Assembly (NCBI GenBank): GCA_965197385.1
Contig: CBDANA010000008.1
Coordinates: 496,001 to 560,000, forward strand
DNA from: G963667915 sp965197385
Lineage (GTDB): Bacteria > Acidobacteriota > Vicinamibacteria > Vicinamibacterales > UBA823
Reading direction: 5' to 3'
DNA length: 64,000 nucleotides
Numbering within the stretch: position 1 is the stretch's first letter; the number at the start of each line of letters is the position of its first letter. The position numbers and the translations under genes were made by a program. Of this stretch, positions 10,583 through 19,306 are shown one piece after another. The notes under the pieces were generated by a model. It did no database searches. It was not told the origin of the DNA and worked only from the letters and a program-made list of their open reading frames with translations.

Positions 10583-11353
10583 TCACTCCTTCGACCCGTA
10601 CTTCGCGGTCGCCTGGTGCAGCAAGGTGAGCAACTCGATCGGCAGCGGGAAGACTATGGTCGAGTTCTTCTCGGAGGCGATCTCCGTCAGCGTCTGCAGA
10701 TAGCGTAGCGTAATGGCGTTCGGCTCGCTGGCCAGGACATGGGCCGCCTGCGCGAGCTTTTCCGACGCCGAGTTCTCTCCGTCCGCGTGGATGATCTTAG
10801 CACGCTTCTCTCGCTCGGCTTCGGCCTGCCGCGCCATGGCGCGCTGCATGTCGGGCGGCAGATCGACGTGCTTGACTTCGACAGACGACACCTTGATACC
10901 CCACGCATCGGTGTTCTGGTCGAGGATCGTCTGCAAATCCAGGTTGAGACGTTCTCGCTCCGAGAGCAAACCGTCGAGCTCGACCTGCCCCAGCACGCTG
11001 CGCAGCGTGGTCTGTGAGAGCTGCGACGTCGCATAGTTGAAGTTCTCCACCTCCACGATCGCCCGCTGCGGATCCATGACCCGGAAGTAGACGACGGCGT
11101 TCACCTTGACGGAGACGTTGTCCCGGGTGATGACGTCCTGCGGCGGCACGTCCATCACGATGGTCCGGAGGCTCACCCTGACCATGCGATCGATCGGCGC
11201 GAACACCAGGATCACGCCCGGGCCCTTGGGCTTCCGCAGCAGCTTGCCGAGGCGGAAGATCACACCTCGTTCGTATTCGTTCAGCACCTTGACCGAACTG
11301 GCGAGATAGAGCGCCACGATCAGTCCAAACACGACCATCGGTGAGAGGTTCAT
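10583..11353 (-). CDS. SPFH/stomatin-like membrane protein (slipin)
   Basis: A 256-aa stomatin-family protein. It has an N-terminal hydrophobic anchor (MVVFGLIVALYLASSVKVL), then the SPFH domain (NEYERGVIFRLGKL through ARQAEAEREKRAKI), and it lacks a long C-terminal extension. The gene overlaps the NfeD gene by 4 bp (ATGA), the conserved stomatin-NfeD pair. In that pair the NfeD-type protease can cleave its stomatin partner, and the pair is thought to organise membrane microdomains or quality control. Residues and context agree well. No damage is seen. Confidence 0.92.
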   Translation of the reverse strand: MNLSPMVVFGLIVALYLASSVKVLNEYERGVIFRLGKLLRKPKGPGVILVFAPIDRMVRVSLRTIVMDVPPQDVITRDNVSVKVNAVVYFRVMDPQRAIVEVENFNYATSQLSQTTLRSVLGQVELDGLLSERERLNLDLQTILDQNTDAWGIKVSSVEVKHVDLPPDMQRAMARQAEAEREKRAKIIHADGENSASEKLAQAAHVLASEPNAITLRYLQTLTEIASEKNSTIVFPLPIELLTLLHQATAKYGSKE

Positions 11354-12744
11354 TCGTCATCTCCTGCGTGCAGGATCTGGGCGGCGCGCCGGACCGTCAG
11401 CGTCAGACCGTTTACGGCGACCACCTGCACGCGATCGCCTTCCGTAATCGACTCGGCCGCGGTGGCCGACCAGATTTCTCCGTGCGTCTCGACCCGGCCC
11501 GCGCCGCCTGGCGCGATGGCAGTCAGCGCGTGGCCAACTTCGTCGATCATCCCCGCGCTGCCGGTCACGGCGCGCCGTCGGTGCGACCCGACCACCAGCT
11601 TCGCCAGGAAGAGCACGATGGCCGACAGCGCCAGCGTCACCGGCAGGATCAACGACAGTCCGACCTGTAGCTCCGGCAAGGGCGAGTCGAACAGCATCAG
11701 CGAGCCTAGCACGATGCTCACGATGCCGCCGGCCGCCAGCAGGCCGAAGCTCGTGACGAACATCTCGAGTGCCAGCAGGCCGATCCCGAAGCCGACGAGC
11801 GCGACACCCGCCAGATTCACCGGCAGCACCTGAAAGGCAAAGAACGCCAGTAGCAGACAGAGCCCGCCGACGACGCCAGGCAGAATCGCGCCAGGATTCC
11901 ACAGCTCGATCGTCAGCCCCAGCGAGCCGAGACTGAACAGTAAATAGGCGACCTCCGGCCGGGCGATGCCACTCAGGAAGCGCTGCCGCCACGTCATCGC
12001 CAGCTGCTCGATCCGCGCGTCGGCCGTTCGCAGCACGACTTCCCGGCCGTCGAAGCGGGTGATGGTCCGCCCGTCGAGCTCTGCCAGCAGCGCATCCAGG
12101 TCGGCGGCCACGACGTCGATGAGCGGCGGCTCGGCGCCCAGCGCTTCTTCCTCGGTGAACGCGGTACTCTCGAGGACCGCCTGCTCCGCCAGCTCCACGT
12201 TCCGGTTGCGCCGAGACGCCAGCGACCTGGCGAACGCAGCGACATCGGCCGCCGCCTTCTGCGCCGTGGTCTCGTCGAGCTGCTGCCCTCCGCCGCTGAC
12301 CGGATGTGCCGCGCCGATGTGGGTGCCTGGCGCCATCGCAGCGACATCCGCCGCAATCGTAATCAGGAAGCCGGCCGAGGCCGCGCGGGCGCCACTCGGT
12401 GCGACGAAGACGACGACCGGGGTTTCGGCGGAGATCATGCGCGACGTGATCGATCGCGTGGACTCGACGAGCCCGCCGGGGGTCCGCAAGGTGAACACGA
12501 TGAGCTCGGCGTCGGCCGCGTCCGCGCGGTCCATCGCCTGCATCATGTACTCGGCTGAAATCGGATGAATGATCGCGTCGACCTCGGCCGCCAGCACCAG
12601 CGGACGATCCGCCGCGTCCGGCGCCGGGTCCTGCTGGGCGAGCGACATCGCGGCGCTCGAGACGAGCGCAACGAGCATCGGGGCCAGGCGCCCCGCCGTG
12701 AGCCAACCGAGCAGCACTTGCATCCGTGCCTCGCGGACCGACAT
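11350..12744 (-). CDS. NfeD-family membrane-bound serine protease
   Basis: A 464-aa long-form NfeD protein. It has an N-terminal signal or anchor (about 10-35), then a ClpP-like periplasmic protease domain with the characteristic segments LRTPGGLVEST, VFVAPSGARAASAGFLI (nucleophile serine region) and GTHIGAAHPV. Four or so membrane helices follow (about 265-370), then a C-terminal NfeD OB-fold domain (about 385-464). It cleaves stomatin-like partners, and its partner gene follows with a 4-bp overlap. It is the first gene of the minus-strand envelope run. The 158 bp upstream to mobA is a divergent promoter region in which I see no clear hexamers. Confidence 0.9.
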   Translation of the reverse strand: MSVREARMQVLLGWLTAGRLAPMLVALVSSAAMSLAQQDPAPDAADRPLVLAAEVDAIIHPISAEYMMQAMDRADAADAELIVFTLRTPGGLVESTRSITSRMISAETPVVVFVAPSGARAASAGFLITIAADVAAMAPGTHIGAAHPVSGGGQQLDETTAQKAAADVAAFARSLASRRNRNVELAEQAVLESTAFTEEEALGAEPPLIDVVAADLDALLAELDGRTITRFDGREVVLRTADARIEQLAMTWRQRFLSGIARPEVAYLLFSLGSLGLTIELWNPGAILPGVVGGLCLLLAFFAFQVLPVNLAGVALVGFGIGLLALEMFVTSFGLLAAGGIVSIVLGSLMLFDSPLPELQVGLSLILPVTLALSAIVLFLAKLVVGSHRRRAVTGSAGMIDEVGHALTAIAPGGAGRVETHGEIWSATAAESITEGDRVQVVAVNGLTLTVRRAAQILHAGDDE

Positions 12745-12902
12745 CGTCGCCGCACGGCCGACGTGGCGCGCGGCTACGGCGGTGGCGGTCTCCTCGTACG
12801 CTAGCGAAGCCCGCTGCCCCTGTCAACGCGGCAGAACCCAGCCGAACAGGGATGGATCCGATTCGCGCCTCGCGCATTTTTTGATAAGGTTACCCTCGGC
12901 GC

Positions 12903-13505
12903 ATGTGCACGGCGGCCATCATTGCTGGCGGCAAAGCGCGTCGACTTGGCGGGCGCCAGAAAGGCACGCTGGCATTCGGCTCGACGAGCATCATCGAGCG
13001 CCAGATCGCAACGCTGCGAACGCTCACCGACACGCTGCTGATCGTGGCGAACGACACCGCGTCGTACGCCCGTTTTGGCGTGCCGGTCATCGGCGATGAT
13101 ATCCCAGATGCCGGCGCGCTTGGCGGTATCTACACGGCCTTGGCACACGCGCCCGCCGATCCTGTCATCATCGTGGCGTGCGACATGCCGTTTGTTCAGG
13201 CCGCATTTCTGCGCTACCTGATCGACGCCGTGCGCACGGCCGACGTGGCCATCCCGAGAACACCCAGCGGCTACGAACCGTTGTGTGCCTGCTACGCGGG
13301 CCGGTGCGCCCCTCATCTCCGGCGGCAGATCGAGGCGGGCGTCTTCAAGATTCAAGATCTGCTGCCGTACGTGCGGGTCCGCGAGATCGGACCGCGCGAA
13401 ATCGCCCCGTACGATCGGGAGGGCTTGTTGTTCTGTAACGTGAATACGCCCGACGACTACGCTCGGGCGCTGGCGCGCCTGGACGGCGACCAGTCGGCAT
13501 CCTAA
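12903..13505 (+). CDS. mobA: Molybdenum cofactor guanylyltransferase
   Basis: A 200-aa nucleotidyltransferase that joins GMP to molybdopterin to form the guanine dinucleotide cofactor. The N-terminal GTP-binding loop reads IIAGGKARRLGGRQKG at about 6-21. Further motifs are DDIPDAGALGGIYTAL (about 63-78) and ACDMPFV (about 95-101), all typical of MobA. The sister enzymes MocA and NTP_transf_3 proteins are close relatives, so the substrate is inferred. The ATG at 12903 has only a weak ribosome site. argS follows 44 nt later on the same strand. Confidence 0.85.
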   Translation: MCTAAIIAGGKARRLGGRQKGTLAFGSTSIIERQIATLRTLTDTLLIVANDTASYARFGVPVIGDDIPDAGALGGIYTALAHAPADPVIIVACDMPFVQAAFLRYLIDAVRTADVAIPRTPSGYEPLCACYAGRCAPHLRRQIEAGVFKIQDLLPYVRVREIGPREIAPYDREGLLFCNVNTPDDYARALARLDGDQSAS

Positions 13506-13549
13506 GCGAGGCCTCCGGCCGGTCGAACGCACCCCGCGGGCACGACACG

Positions 13550-15541
13550 ATGATTCTTCCGTTTCACGAACGTCTCCGGCATCGCCTGGCAATCGCCATC
13601 GCCGATCGCTATGGTGTGGACGACGCCACGATACCGTCGATCGCCGTTCAGACGCCGCCGGACCGCGCCATGGGCGACCTGGCCATCGCCGTCGCCTTCG
13701 AACTCGCAAAGATCGCTCGCAAGGCGCCCCGCCTAATCGCGCAGGAGCTGGTTCAGAGCCTGGGCGAGATCGACGGCATCGCCGCGATCGAGGCGGCACC
13801 GAGCGGCTACGTCAATTTCTTCCTCGACCGGCCGGCGTTCCTGGCCGAGCGCGTCGGGGTGCCAGCGGCGGCCGCGCCGACGGCCGCGTCGGCCGGCAAG
13901 GCCATCGTCGAACACACCGCCATCAACCCCAACAAGGCGGCGCACATCGGGCACCTGCGCAACGCGGTGCTCGGGGATACGCTGGCCAGGCTGCTCCGCT
14001 TCCAGGGGCGCCAAGTAGAGATCCAAAACTACATCGACGACACCGGCGTACAGGTGGCCGACATCGTCGTCGCGTTCCAGACACTGGAGTCGTTGGGACT
14101 CGACGAGGTGCAGGCCCTCGCCGCAGAGCCCAGATTCGACTACTACTGCTGGGACCTCTACACGAAGGTCACCGCGTGGTACGAAGCGGACGCCGACCGC
14201 CTGCATCTCAGAGCCGAAGCCCTCCACGCGCTCGAGACTGGGGGCAACGCGATGGCCGACATGGCGGCAGTCATCGCCGAGCGTATCGTCCGCTGCCACA
14301 TCGACACGATGGCCCGGTTGAACATCGGCTTCGACCTCTTAACCTGGGAGGGCGACATCCTGCGCCTGCATTTCTGGGCTCGCGCGTTCGACCTGCTCCG
14401 AAACGCCGGCGTCATGTTCCGGCAGGAGAAAGGCAAGCTGGCCGGGTGCTGGGTCATCCAGATCGACGACGATGAGGGTCCAGACGAGGCGGCCGCGGCC
14501 TCGGGCGAGCCTCGGGAAAAAGTGATCGTAAGATCCAACGGTACCGTGACCTACGTCGGCAAGGACATTGCCTATCAGTTCTGGAAGTTCGGACTGCTGG
14601 GCATCGACTTCCACTACCGGCCGTTCGCCGACCAGGCCGACGGGCGCACGTTGTGGGCCACCGGATCCGACGCGTCGCCGACCGGAACCACGCCGCCGCC
14701 GTTCGGCGCCGCGGCCGCCGTGTATAACGTGATCGACACACGGCAAGCCTACCTTCAACAGTTGCTCGTTCAGGCGCTCCGCGCCATGGGTCATGCGGAC
14801 CAAGCCGATCAATCCGTCCATTTCTCGTACGAAATGGTCACCCTGTCACAGCAGACGGCGCGCACGCTGGGCTTCGACCAGATCGACGCGAGCCGGCCGT
14901 TCGTCGAGGTCTCGGGAAGGAAGGGGCTCGCCGTCAAAGCGGACGACCTCCTCGACCGTCTGACCGACGCGGCCGGCAGCGAAGTGGCGAAGCGCAATCC
15001 AGACCTCCCAGCCGAGGAATCGGCCCGCATCGCCAGGATGATCGCAACCGCGGCCGTGCGCTACTTCCTCATCAAGTACTCGCGCATGAAGCTGATCATC
15101 TTCGACATCGATGAGGCCCTCAGCTTCGAGGGAGAAAGCGGGCCGTACCTGCAGTATGCCGTCGTCCGCGCGAGCAACATCTTCCGCAAGCTCTACGAGC
15201 GCACAGGCCTGGACGAGCGGGCGGTCGCAGAGGCGCTCCCCACCGTGGCATCCGACGCGCTGGCGCGCGGCGATGGCGACGACTTGTGGGGTCTCGTCCT
15301 CGAAGCGGCCCGGCTCGACGACGTCGTCGAGCAAGCCGTCCGCAGCCTCGAGCCGTCGGTGCTCGCGAAGTATGCATTCGGTCTCGCACAGACGTTTAAC
15401 TCGTTCTATCACCGCTATCCGATCATCAACGAAGAGGACCGTGCCCGCCAGCGATGGCGGGCGGCGGCGGCCCTCTACTTCAAGACACAGATGACCGGCG
15501 CCCTCAATCTCATGGGGTGCGAAGTGCCCCCTCGGATGTAA
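13550..15541 (+). CDS. argS: Arginine--tRNA ligase
   Basis: Class I aminoacyl-tRNA synthetase, 663 aa. It has the N-terminal Add-1 domain (about 1-95), then AINPNKAAHIGHLRNA with the HIGH signature at 132-135 and the ArgS-typical IQNYIDDTGVQVAD. The KMSKS loop is degenerate (SGRKGLAVKADDL), as is common in ArgS. The DALR anticodon-binding domain sits near the C-terminus (YAVVRASNIFRKL, then FNSFYHRYPI). It is longer than the usual 550-600 aa because of an insertion around 300-410. The 3' end overlaps the convergent methyltransferase gene by 32 bp. Confidence 0.94.
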   Translation: MILPFHERLRHRLAIAIADRYGVDDATIPSIAVQTPPDRAMGDLAIAVAFELAKIARKAPRLIAQELVQSLGEIDGIAAIEAAPSGYVNFFLDRPAFLAERVGVPAAAAPTAASAGKAIVEHTAINPNKAAHIGHLRNAVLGDTLARLLRFQGRQVEIQNYIDDTGVQVADIVVAFQTLESLGLDEVQALAAEPRFDYYCWDLYTKVTAWYEADADRLHLRAEALHALETGGNAMADMAAVIAERIVRCHIDTMARLNIGFDLLTWEGDILRLHFWARAFDLLRNAGVMFRQEKGKLAGCWVIQIDDDEGPDEAAAASGEPREKVIVRSNGTVTYVGKDIAYQFWKFGLLGIDFHYRPFADQADGRTLWATGSDASPTGTTPPPFGAAAAVYNVIDTRQAYLQQLLVQALRAMGHADQADQSVHFSYEMVTLSQQTARTLGFDQIDASRPFVEVSGRKGLAVKADDLLDRLTDAAGSEVAKRNPDLPAEESARIARMIATAAVRYFLIKYSRMKLIIFDIDEALSFEGESGPYLQYAVVRASNIFRKLYERTGLDERAVAEALPTVASDALARGDGDDLWGLVLEAARLDDVVEQAVRSLEPSVLAKYAFGLAQTFNSFYHRYPIINEEDRARQRWRAAAALYFKTQMTGALNLMGCEVPPRM

Positions 15542-16856
15542 CGGCGGCTTCGCGCTCGAGCATGACCACCAGCTCGAGGTGGGCGGTTCGGGGAAACAGA
15601 TCGAAGCCCTCGACGGCGTGAATCGTGTAGCCCGCATCGACCAGGACGCGCAGGTCGCGCGCGAGCGTCCCCACGTCGCACGACACGTAGACCAGCCGCG
15701 GCGGCCCGCACGCCGCCACCCGCGCACGGGCATCGCGCGACAACCCGCGGCGCGGTGGATCGACGATCCAGGTCCCGACCGCGAGCCGCGCAAAATCACG
15801 GAGGTGGCGCTCGACGCTCTGGCGCGCGGCGCGCGCCGCGCCACGGGTCGCGGCGACGTTCCGGGCCAGGTCCTCGCCTGAGATCGCATCGCCTTCCACG
15901 GCGGTCACATCGCGATGACCTCGGGCCACGGCAGACAGCGCGAACAGGCCGACACCCGCGTACAGATCCACGATCGGATCCTCGCCCAGCGCCTCCACGA
16001 CATGCGCGGCCAGCGGACCGAGTAGCGGACGGTTCGATTGAAAGAACGAGGCCGCGTGCCGCCGCACCACGGGCACTGCCTTCCCGGCGATCGGCAGGAC
16101 GTCCGACAGCGAGTCGGCAATCTCTGACCGACCGGCCACGATCCGCGGGCTGTCGGCCCGCCCCTCCGCCGCCGACACCCCCGTCACTCCGGGGAGGCCG
16201 ACGAGCGACCCGAGCGCCGGCGGGAGCGACGACCGCCCGCGATCCAACCACACATGGAGAAGGCGCTGGTCGCCCGCAACCGACTCCACGATCTCGAGCG
16301 CTCGAATGCCGGCCGCACCGCCAGACTCGAACGCGCGGTGCACGCCGTCCAGCACCTCGAGCGTCTCACCAGACAGCTGGCCGGTCGCCGCCGCGTCGCA
16401 CAGGTGATGAGAGCGCTCCCGGAAAAATCCGAGGCGGGTCCCCGCGAGGTGAAGCCGAGCCCGCATGCGGTATCCACGCTCTGGCGAAGGAACAATCCGG
16501 AGCGGCTCAGGCGCGGGAAGGCGGGCGATGCGCAGGAACGCATCGGCGACGATCTGCTGCTTGAGCGTCAACTGGCGGGGGTAGGCGACGTGGGCGAACG
16601 CGTTGCCGCCGCACGCCGGGTCGCCATCGACGGGCCGCCGATCCGGGTCCGCCTCCAGCACGTCCTCGACCGAGGCCAGCGCGACCTCGCGGCGAACGCC
16701 CTCGATCCGTGCCCTCACCCGCTCGCCTGGAATGGCGCCCGACACCAGGACGATTCGTCCCGCGTAGCGCCCGATCATCCGGCCACCGACCGCCGGCCGC
16801 TCGATGGTCAGCTCGATCAGCGCGCCGGGGCGAAGTTCGGTTTTCTGGGCAGCCAT
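15510..16856 (-). CDS. RlmD/TrmA-type uracil-C5 RNA methyltransferase
   Basis: SAM-dependent methyltransferase of the TrmA/RlmC/RlmD superfamily, about 448 aa from ATG 16856 (MAAQKTEL). A TRAM RNA-binding domain occupies about 8-62. The SAM site is IVDLYAGVGLFALSAV, and the catalytic region has DPPRRGL and VYVSCD, with the nucleophile Cys in SCD. The iron-sulfur cysteines of RlmD (C-x5-C-x2-C) are reduced to one (DPACGGNAFAHV), so a cluster is unlikely. I cannot choose between 23S rRNA U747/U1939 and tRNA U54 as target. An upstream start at 16958 would read through a dispersed repeat and is not preferred. Confidence 0.85.
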   Translation of the reverse strand: MAAQKTELRPGALIELTIERPAVGGRMIGRYAGRIVLVSGAIPGERVRARIEGVRREVALASVEDVLEADPDRRPVDGDPACGGNAFAHVAYPRQLTLKQQIVADAFLRIARLPAPEPLRIVPSPERGYRMRARLHLAGTRLGFFRERSHHLCDAAATGQLSGETLEVLDGVHRAFESGGAAGIRALEIVESVAGDQRLLHVWLDRGRSSLPPALGSLVGLPGVTGVSAAEGRADSPRIVAGRSEIADSLSDVLPIAGKAVPVVRRHAASFFQSNRPLLGPLAAHVVEALGEDPIVDLYAGVGLFALSAVARGHRDVTAVEGDAISGEDLARNVAATRGAARAARQSVERHLRDFARLAVGTWIVDPPRRGLSRDARARVAACGPPRLVYVSCDVGTLARDLRVLVDAGYTIHAVEGFDLFPRTAHLELVVMLEREAAVTSEGALRTP

Positions 16857-16892
16857 GTCTAGACGGGAACTAACATCGCCGCGCCTAGCCTG

Positions 16893-16940
16893 GGCGCCCG
16901 TCCGAGTATTCGCGTAGGCCGCGTTGCGAGCGCCGTGGGG
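16893..16940 (+). repeat. Dispersed 48-bp repeat, copy 1
   Basis: A GC-rich 48-bp segment containing GTCCGAGTATTCGCGTAGG. It recurs almost unchanged, inverted, at 23094-23144 (one mismatch over the shared 48 bp) and partly at 22903-22957. It lies between the methyltransferase and the unknown gene at 16965, outside clear coding sequence. REP-like or the end of a small mobile element is possible. Confidence 0.75.
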
Positions 16941-16964
16941 GACGTCGCGTGTCGGCACGCCGAC

Positions 16965-17681
16965 CTACTCGAGCACGACGCGGGGCACGCCGAGCTTGAC
17001 GCGAAGCTGCCGCTCCAGACTTCGCGCGAGCGCCTCGACGAACGCCGGCGCCGCCATGCGCTCACGAAACGGTTCGAGCTCCCGTGTCGCCTCCGCTCGC
17101 GCGGCCTCCAGGGCGCCGGCCTCAGCGGACTCCCGCAAAGTGCGCATCAGCGCCGCATCGAGCGTTCGTAACTGCTCGAGCAGCGCGGCGCGTGCCGGGC
17201 CTCTGGCCGTCACCGCCAGATTCGTGATCGGGTCGAGCGCCCGCAGGCACGCCTCGAGTGCCGCGTGGACACCGGGCCAAGGCTCGGGAGCCATCAGCAG
17301 CCCAGTCAGCCTCGCCATGACGAAGGTCAGGTGCCTGGGCAGACTGGGCCCGCGCCGGGGCGCGACTGGCTCGGCCGGCGCTGACGCCACGTCGCCCGCG
17401 TGGTGTACGCCCGGGCCGATAGCCTGTCGCCATTCGTCGAACTCCCGCAGCACGTCGCCCTCGCAATATTCGATATGCAGAAGCCGCGGCCGACCGCCCT
17501 TTCCCGCGAGACGCGCGACACGGCGATCGATCCCGCGCATGACGACCTTGAGTGGCACGCCCTGCTCCACCCAACCGCGCACCACCTCGAATGACGGACC
17601 GACCAGGCGGATCAGATGACCGTGGTTCTTCTGACAGAGGTAGGTTTCGACAGACCGGCAGTAGGCGGCGATGTCGCTCAC
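16965..17681 (-). CDS. Conserved-looking protein of unknown function (238 aa)
   Basis: I do not recognise this protein. It has no signal peptide or membrane helix. It is rich in Arg, Ala and Leu, with an N-terminal segment (SDIAAYCRSVETYLCQK) and a helical C-terminal half (ARAEATRELEPFRERM). The start ATG overlaps the coaX stop by 4 bp, so it is translated as the last gene of the valS-nadC-birA-coaX run. Codon use and GC match its neighbours, and it looks like a real chromosomal gene. A function cannot be inferred beyond co-expression with cofactor genes. Confidence 0.7.
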   Translation of the reverse strand: MSDIAAYCRSVETYLCQKNHGHLIRLVGPSFEVVRGWVEQGVPLKVVMRGIDRRVARLAGKGGRPRLLHIEYCEGDVLREFDEWRQAIGPGVHHAGDVASAPAEPVAPRRGPSLPRHLTFVMARLTGLLMAPEPWPGVHAALEACLRALDPITNLAVTARGPARAALLEQLRTLDAALMRTLRESAEAGALEAARAEATRELEPFRERMAAPAFVEALARSLERQLRVKLGVPRVVLE

Positions 17682-18469
17682 CCGTGCAATCGCTCCCAGA
17701 CGATGCGAAGCCCGTGCAGCGTGAGCTCCGGCTCGACCGATTCGATGACGGCGGTCTCCGCCGCCACGACGGATGCCATCCCGCCCGTTCCCACACAGAC
17801 GGCCAGCGGCCCACCCGGCGCTTCCAACTCGCGGCGGAGCCTGGCCACGATGCCCTCGACCATCGCCACATAGCCGTAAAACAGCCCAGCCTGCATCGAC
17901 TCGACGGTCGTCCGCCCGATGAGGTGCGACGGCTTCCTGACCTCGACACGCGGTAGCCGCGCGGCCCGCTGGAACAGCGCATCGGCTGAAATCTCCACGC
18001 CGGGGCAGATAACGCCGCCAAGGTACTCCCCCCGGGCGGAAATCGCATCGAACGTCGTCGCCGTGCCGAAATCGACGATGATGATCGGCTGCTGCCCGGC
18101 GCGGCCGAAGCGCTCGTAGGCGGCGATGCCATTGACGAGCCGGTCGGCCCCGACCTCACCCGGGCGGTCGTAGCGCACCGGCATCCCGGTGTCACCGGTC
18201 GGATCGACAATCGTGACGTCGCGATCGAAGTACCTGGCGATCATGTCCGACATCGTGCCGGTTAGGGGCGGGACGACCGATGCCATGATCACGCCGCCGA
18301 TCGCCGACGGGTCGAGCCCACGGGTCTGGAACAGATCTCTGACCAGAATGCCCAACTCGTCAGCCGTGCGCTCCCGCAGCGTGGCCACACGCCAGCTCTC
18401 GGTCAGGGTCGCCCCTTCGAAGACGCCCAGCACGATGTTGGTGTTCCCCACGTCGATCGCCAGCAGCAT
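17678..18469 (-). CDS. coaX: Type III pantothenate kinase
   Basis: Phosphorylates pantothenate, the first step of coenzyme A synthesis. It belongs to the ASKHA fold and needs a monovalent cation. From the ATG at 18469 the protein starts MLLAIDVGNTN, the phosphate-1 motif with the catalytic Asp6. Further motifs are GADRLVNGIAAY and IIIVDFGTATTFD, and VCVGTGGMA near the C-terminus. About 263 aa, the normal length. An in-frame ATG at 18499 would add 10 residues and is less likely. It follows birA by about 33 nt and overlaps the next gene by 4 bp. Confidence 0.95.
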   Translation of the reverse strand: MLLAIDVGNTNIVLGVFEGATLTESWRVATLRERTADELGILVRDLFQTRGLDPSAIGGVIMASVVPPLTGTMSDMIARYFDRDVTIVDPTGDTGMPVRYDRPGEVGADRLVNGIAAYERFGRAGQQPIIIVDFGTATTFDAISARGEYLGGVICPGVEISADALFQRAARLPRVEVRKPSHLIGRTTVESMQAGLFYGYVAMVEGIVARLRRELEAPGGPLAVCVGTGGMASVVAAETAVIESVEPELTLHGLRIVWERLHG

Positions 18470-18502
18470 CGGATCTCTCTCGTTGGTCACGGGAGCCATC
18501 GG

Positions 18503-19306
18503 TCAGTTCCAGCGAACGTCGCCGGCAATCACCCGCTCGACGGCGTCCCCGACGCGGACGCACAACGCGCCGTCCGCGTCGATGCCGGCGGTGATGCCAG
18601 GCCGCGGCCGGGCGCCATCGGCCAACTCAACCGGCGCTCCCTCACTCGATGGCGACAGCTGCCGCCAGCGCTTCAGGATAGCATCCGTCCGCCCCGCCGC
18701 CAGCGCCGCCCGCCAGACGGCGAGCGACGCCAGGCACTCGACGAGCAACGTCGGCAGCGGCACCGCGTGGCCGGCTTCCGCTTCGATCGAGGTCACGGCG
18801 TCGCCCAGCGATGCTGGTCGCTGGATTTCGGCAACGTTGATGCCGAATCCGACCACGACGTGTGCCGCGCCGCCGGTCGATCCGCCGGCCTCGGCCAGGA
18901 TCCCGCCCAGCTTCCGGCGAGGACCCCGCTCGACGACGAGGTCGTTCGGCCATTTCAATGTGACCGCGACGCCCGACACGCCATACACCGCCTCCGCAAG
19001 GGCGACACCGCTCATGAGGGTCAGGAGCGGCGAGATCGCCGGCGGCCGGAACACCACCGAGACGTAGAGTCCTGCACCTGACGGAGAAAACCACTCGCGT
19101 CCGCGCCGGCCGCGCCCGGCCGTCTGGCGCCCCGCCACGAGGGCGGTCCCTTCGGGCGCGCCGGCCAACGCCAGGTCCAGCACCGCGTCATTCGTGGACG
19201 GCGTCTCCGGAACGTAGCGCACGCGCTCCGCGAAGCACCCCAGGCGCTCCGCATTCGCATCCAACACCGGTCTCCACGCGTCGGGAAGCGAGTCGCTGGA
19301 CGTCAT
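18503..19306 (-). CDS. birA: Biotin--[acetyl-CoA-carboxylase] ligase
   Basis: Attaches biotin to the carrier domain of acetyl-CoA carboxylase through biotinyl-AMP. 267 aa. The biotinyl-AMP loop is GRGRRGR at 64-70 and the adenylation motif KWPND is at 118-122. GGILAEAGG and VVVGFGINVA follow. There is a C-terminal SH3-like domain. The N-terminal winged helix of E. coli BirA is missing, so this is a group I, non-repressor ligase. It overlaps nadC by 4 bp. Confidence 0.94.
   Translation of the reverse strand: MTSSDSLPDAWRPVLDANAERLGCFAERVRYVPETPSTNDAVLDLALAGAPEGTALVAGRQTAGRGRRGREWFSPSGAGLYVSVVFRPPAISPLLTLMSGVALAEAVYGVSGVAVTLKWPNDLVVERGPRRKLGGILAEAGGSTGGAAHVVVGFGINVAEIQRPASLGDAVTSIEAEAGHAVPLPTLLVECLASLAVWRAALAAGRTDAILKRWRQLSPSSEGAPVELADGARPRPGITAGIDADGALCVRVGDAVERVIAGDVRWN

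Noticed and set aside
12801..13799. 332-codon open frame on the minus strand opposite mobA
   Set aside because: High-GC shadow frame: no recognisable motifs, Arg-rich composition, and a well-supported mobA on the other strand.
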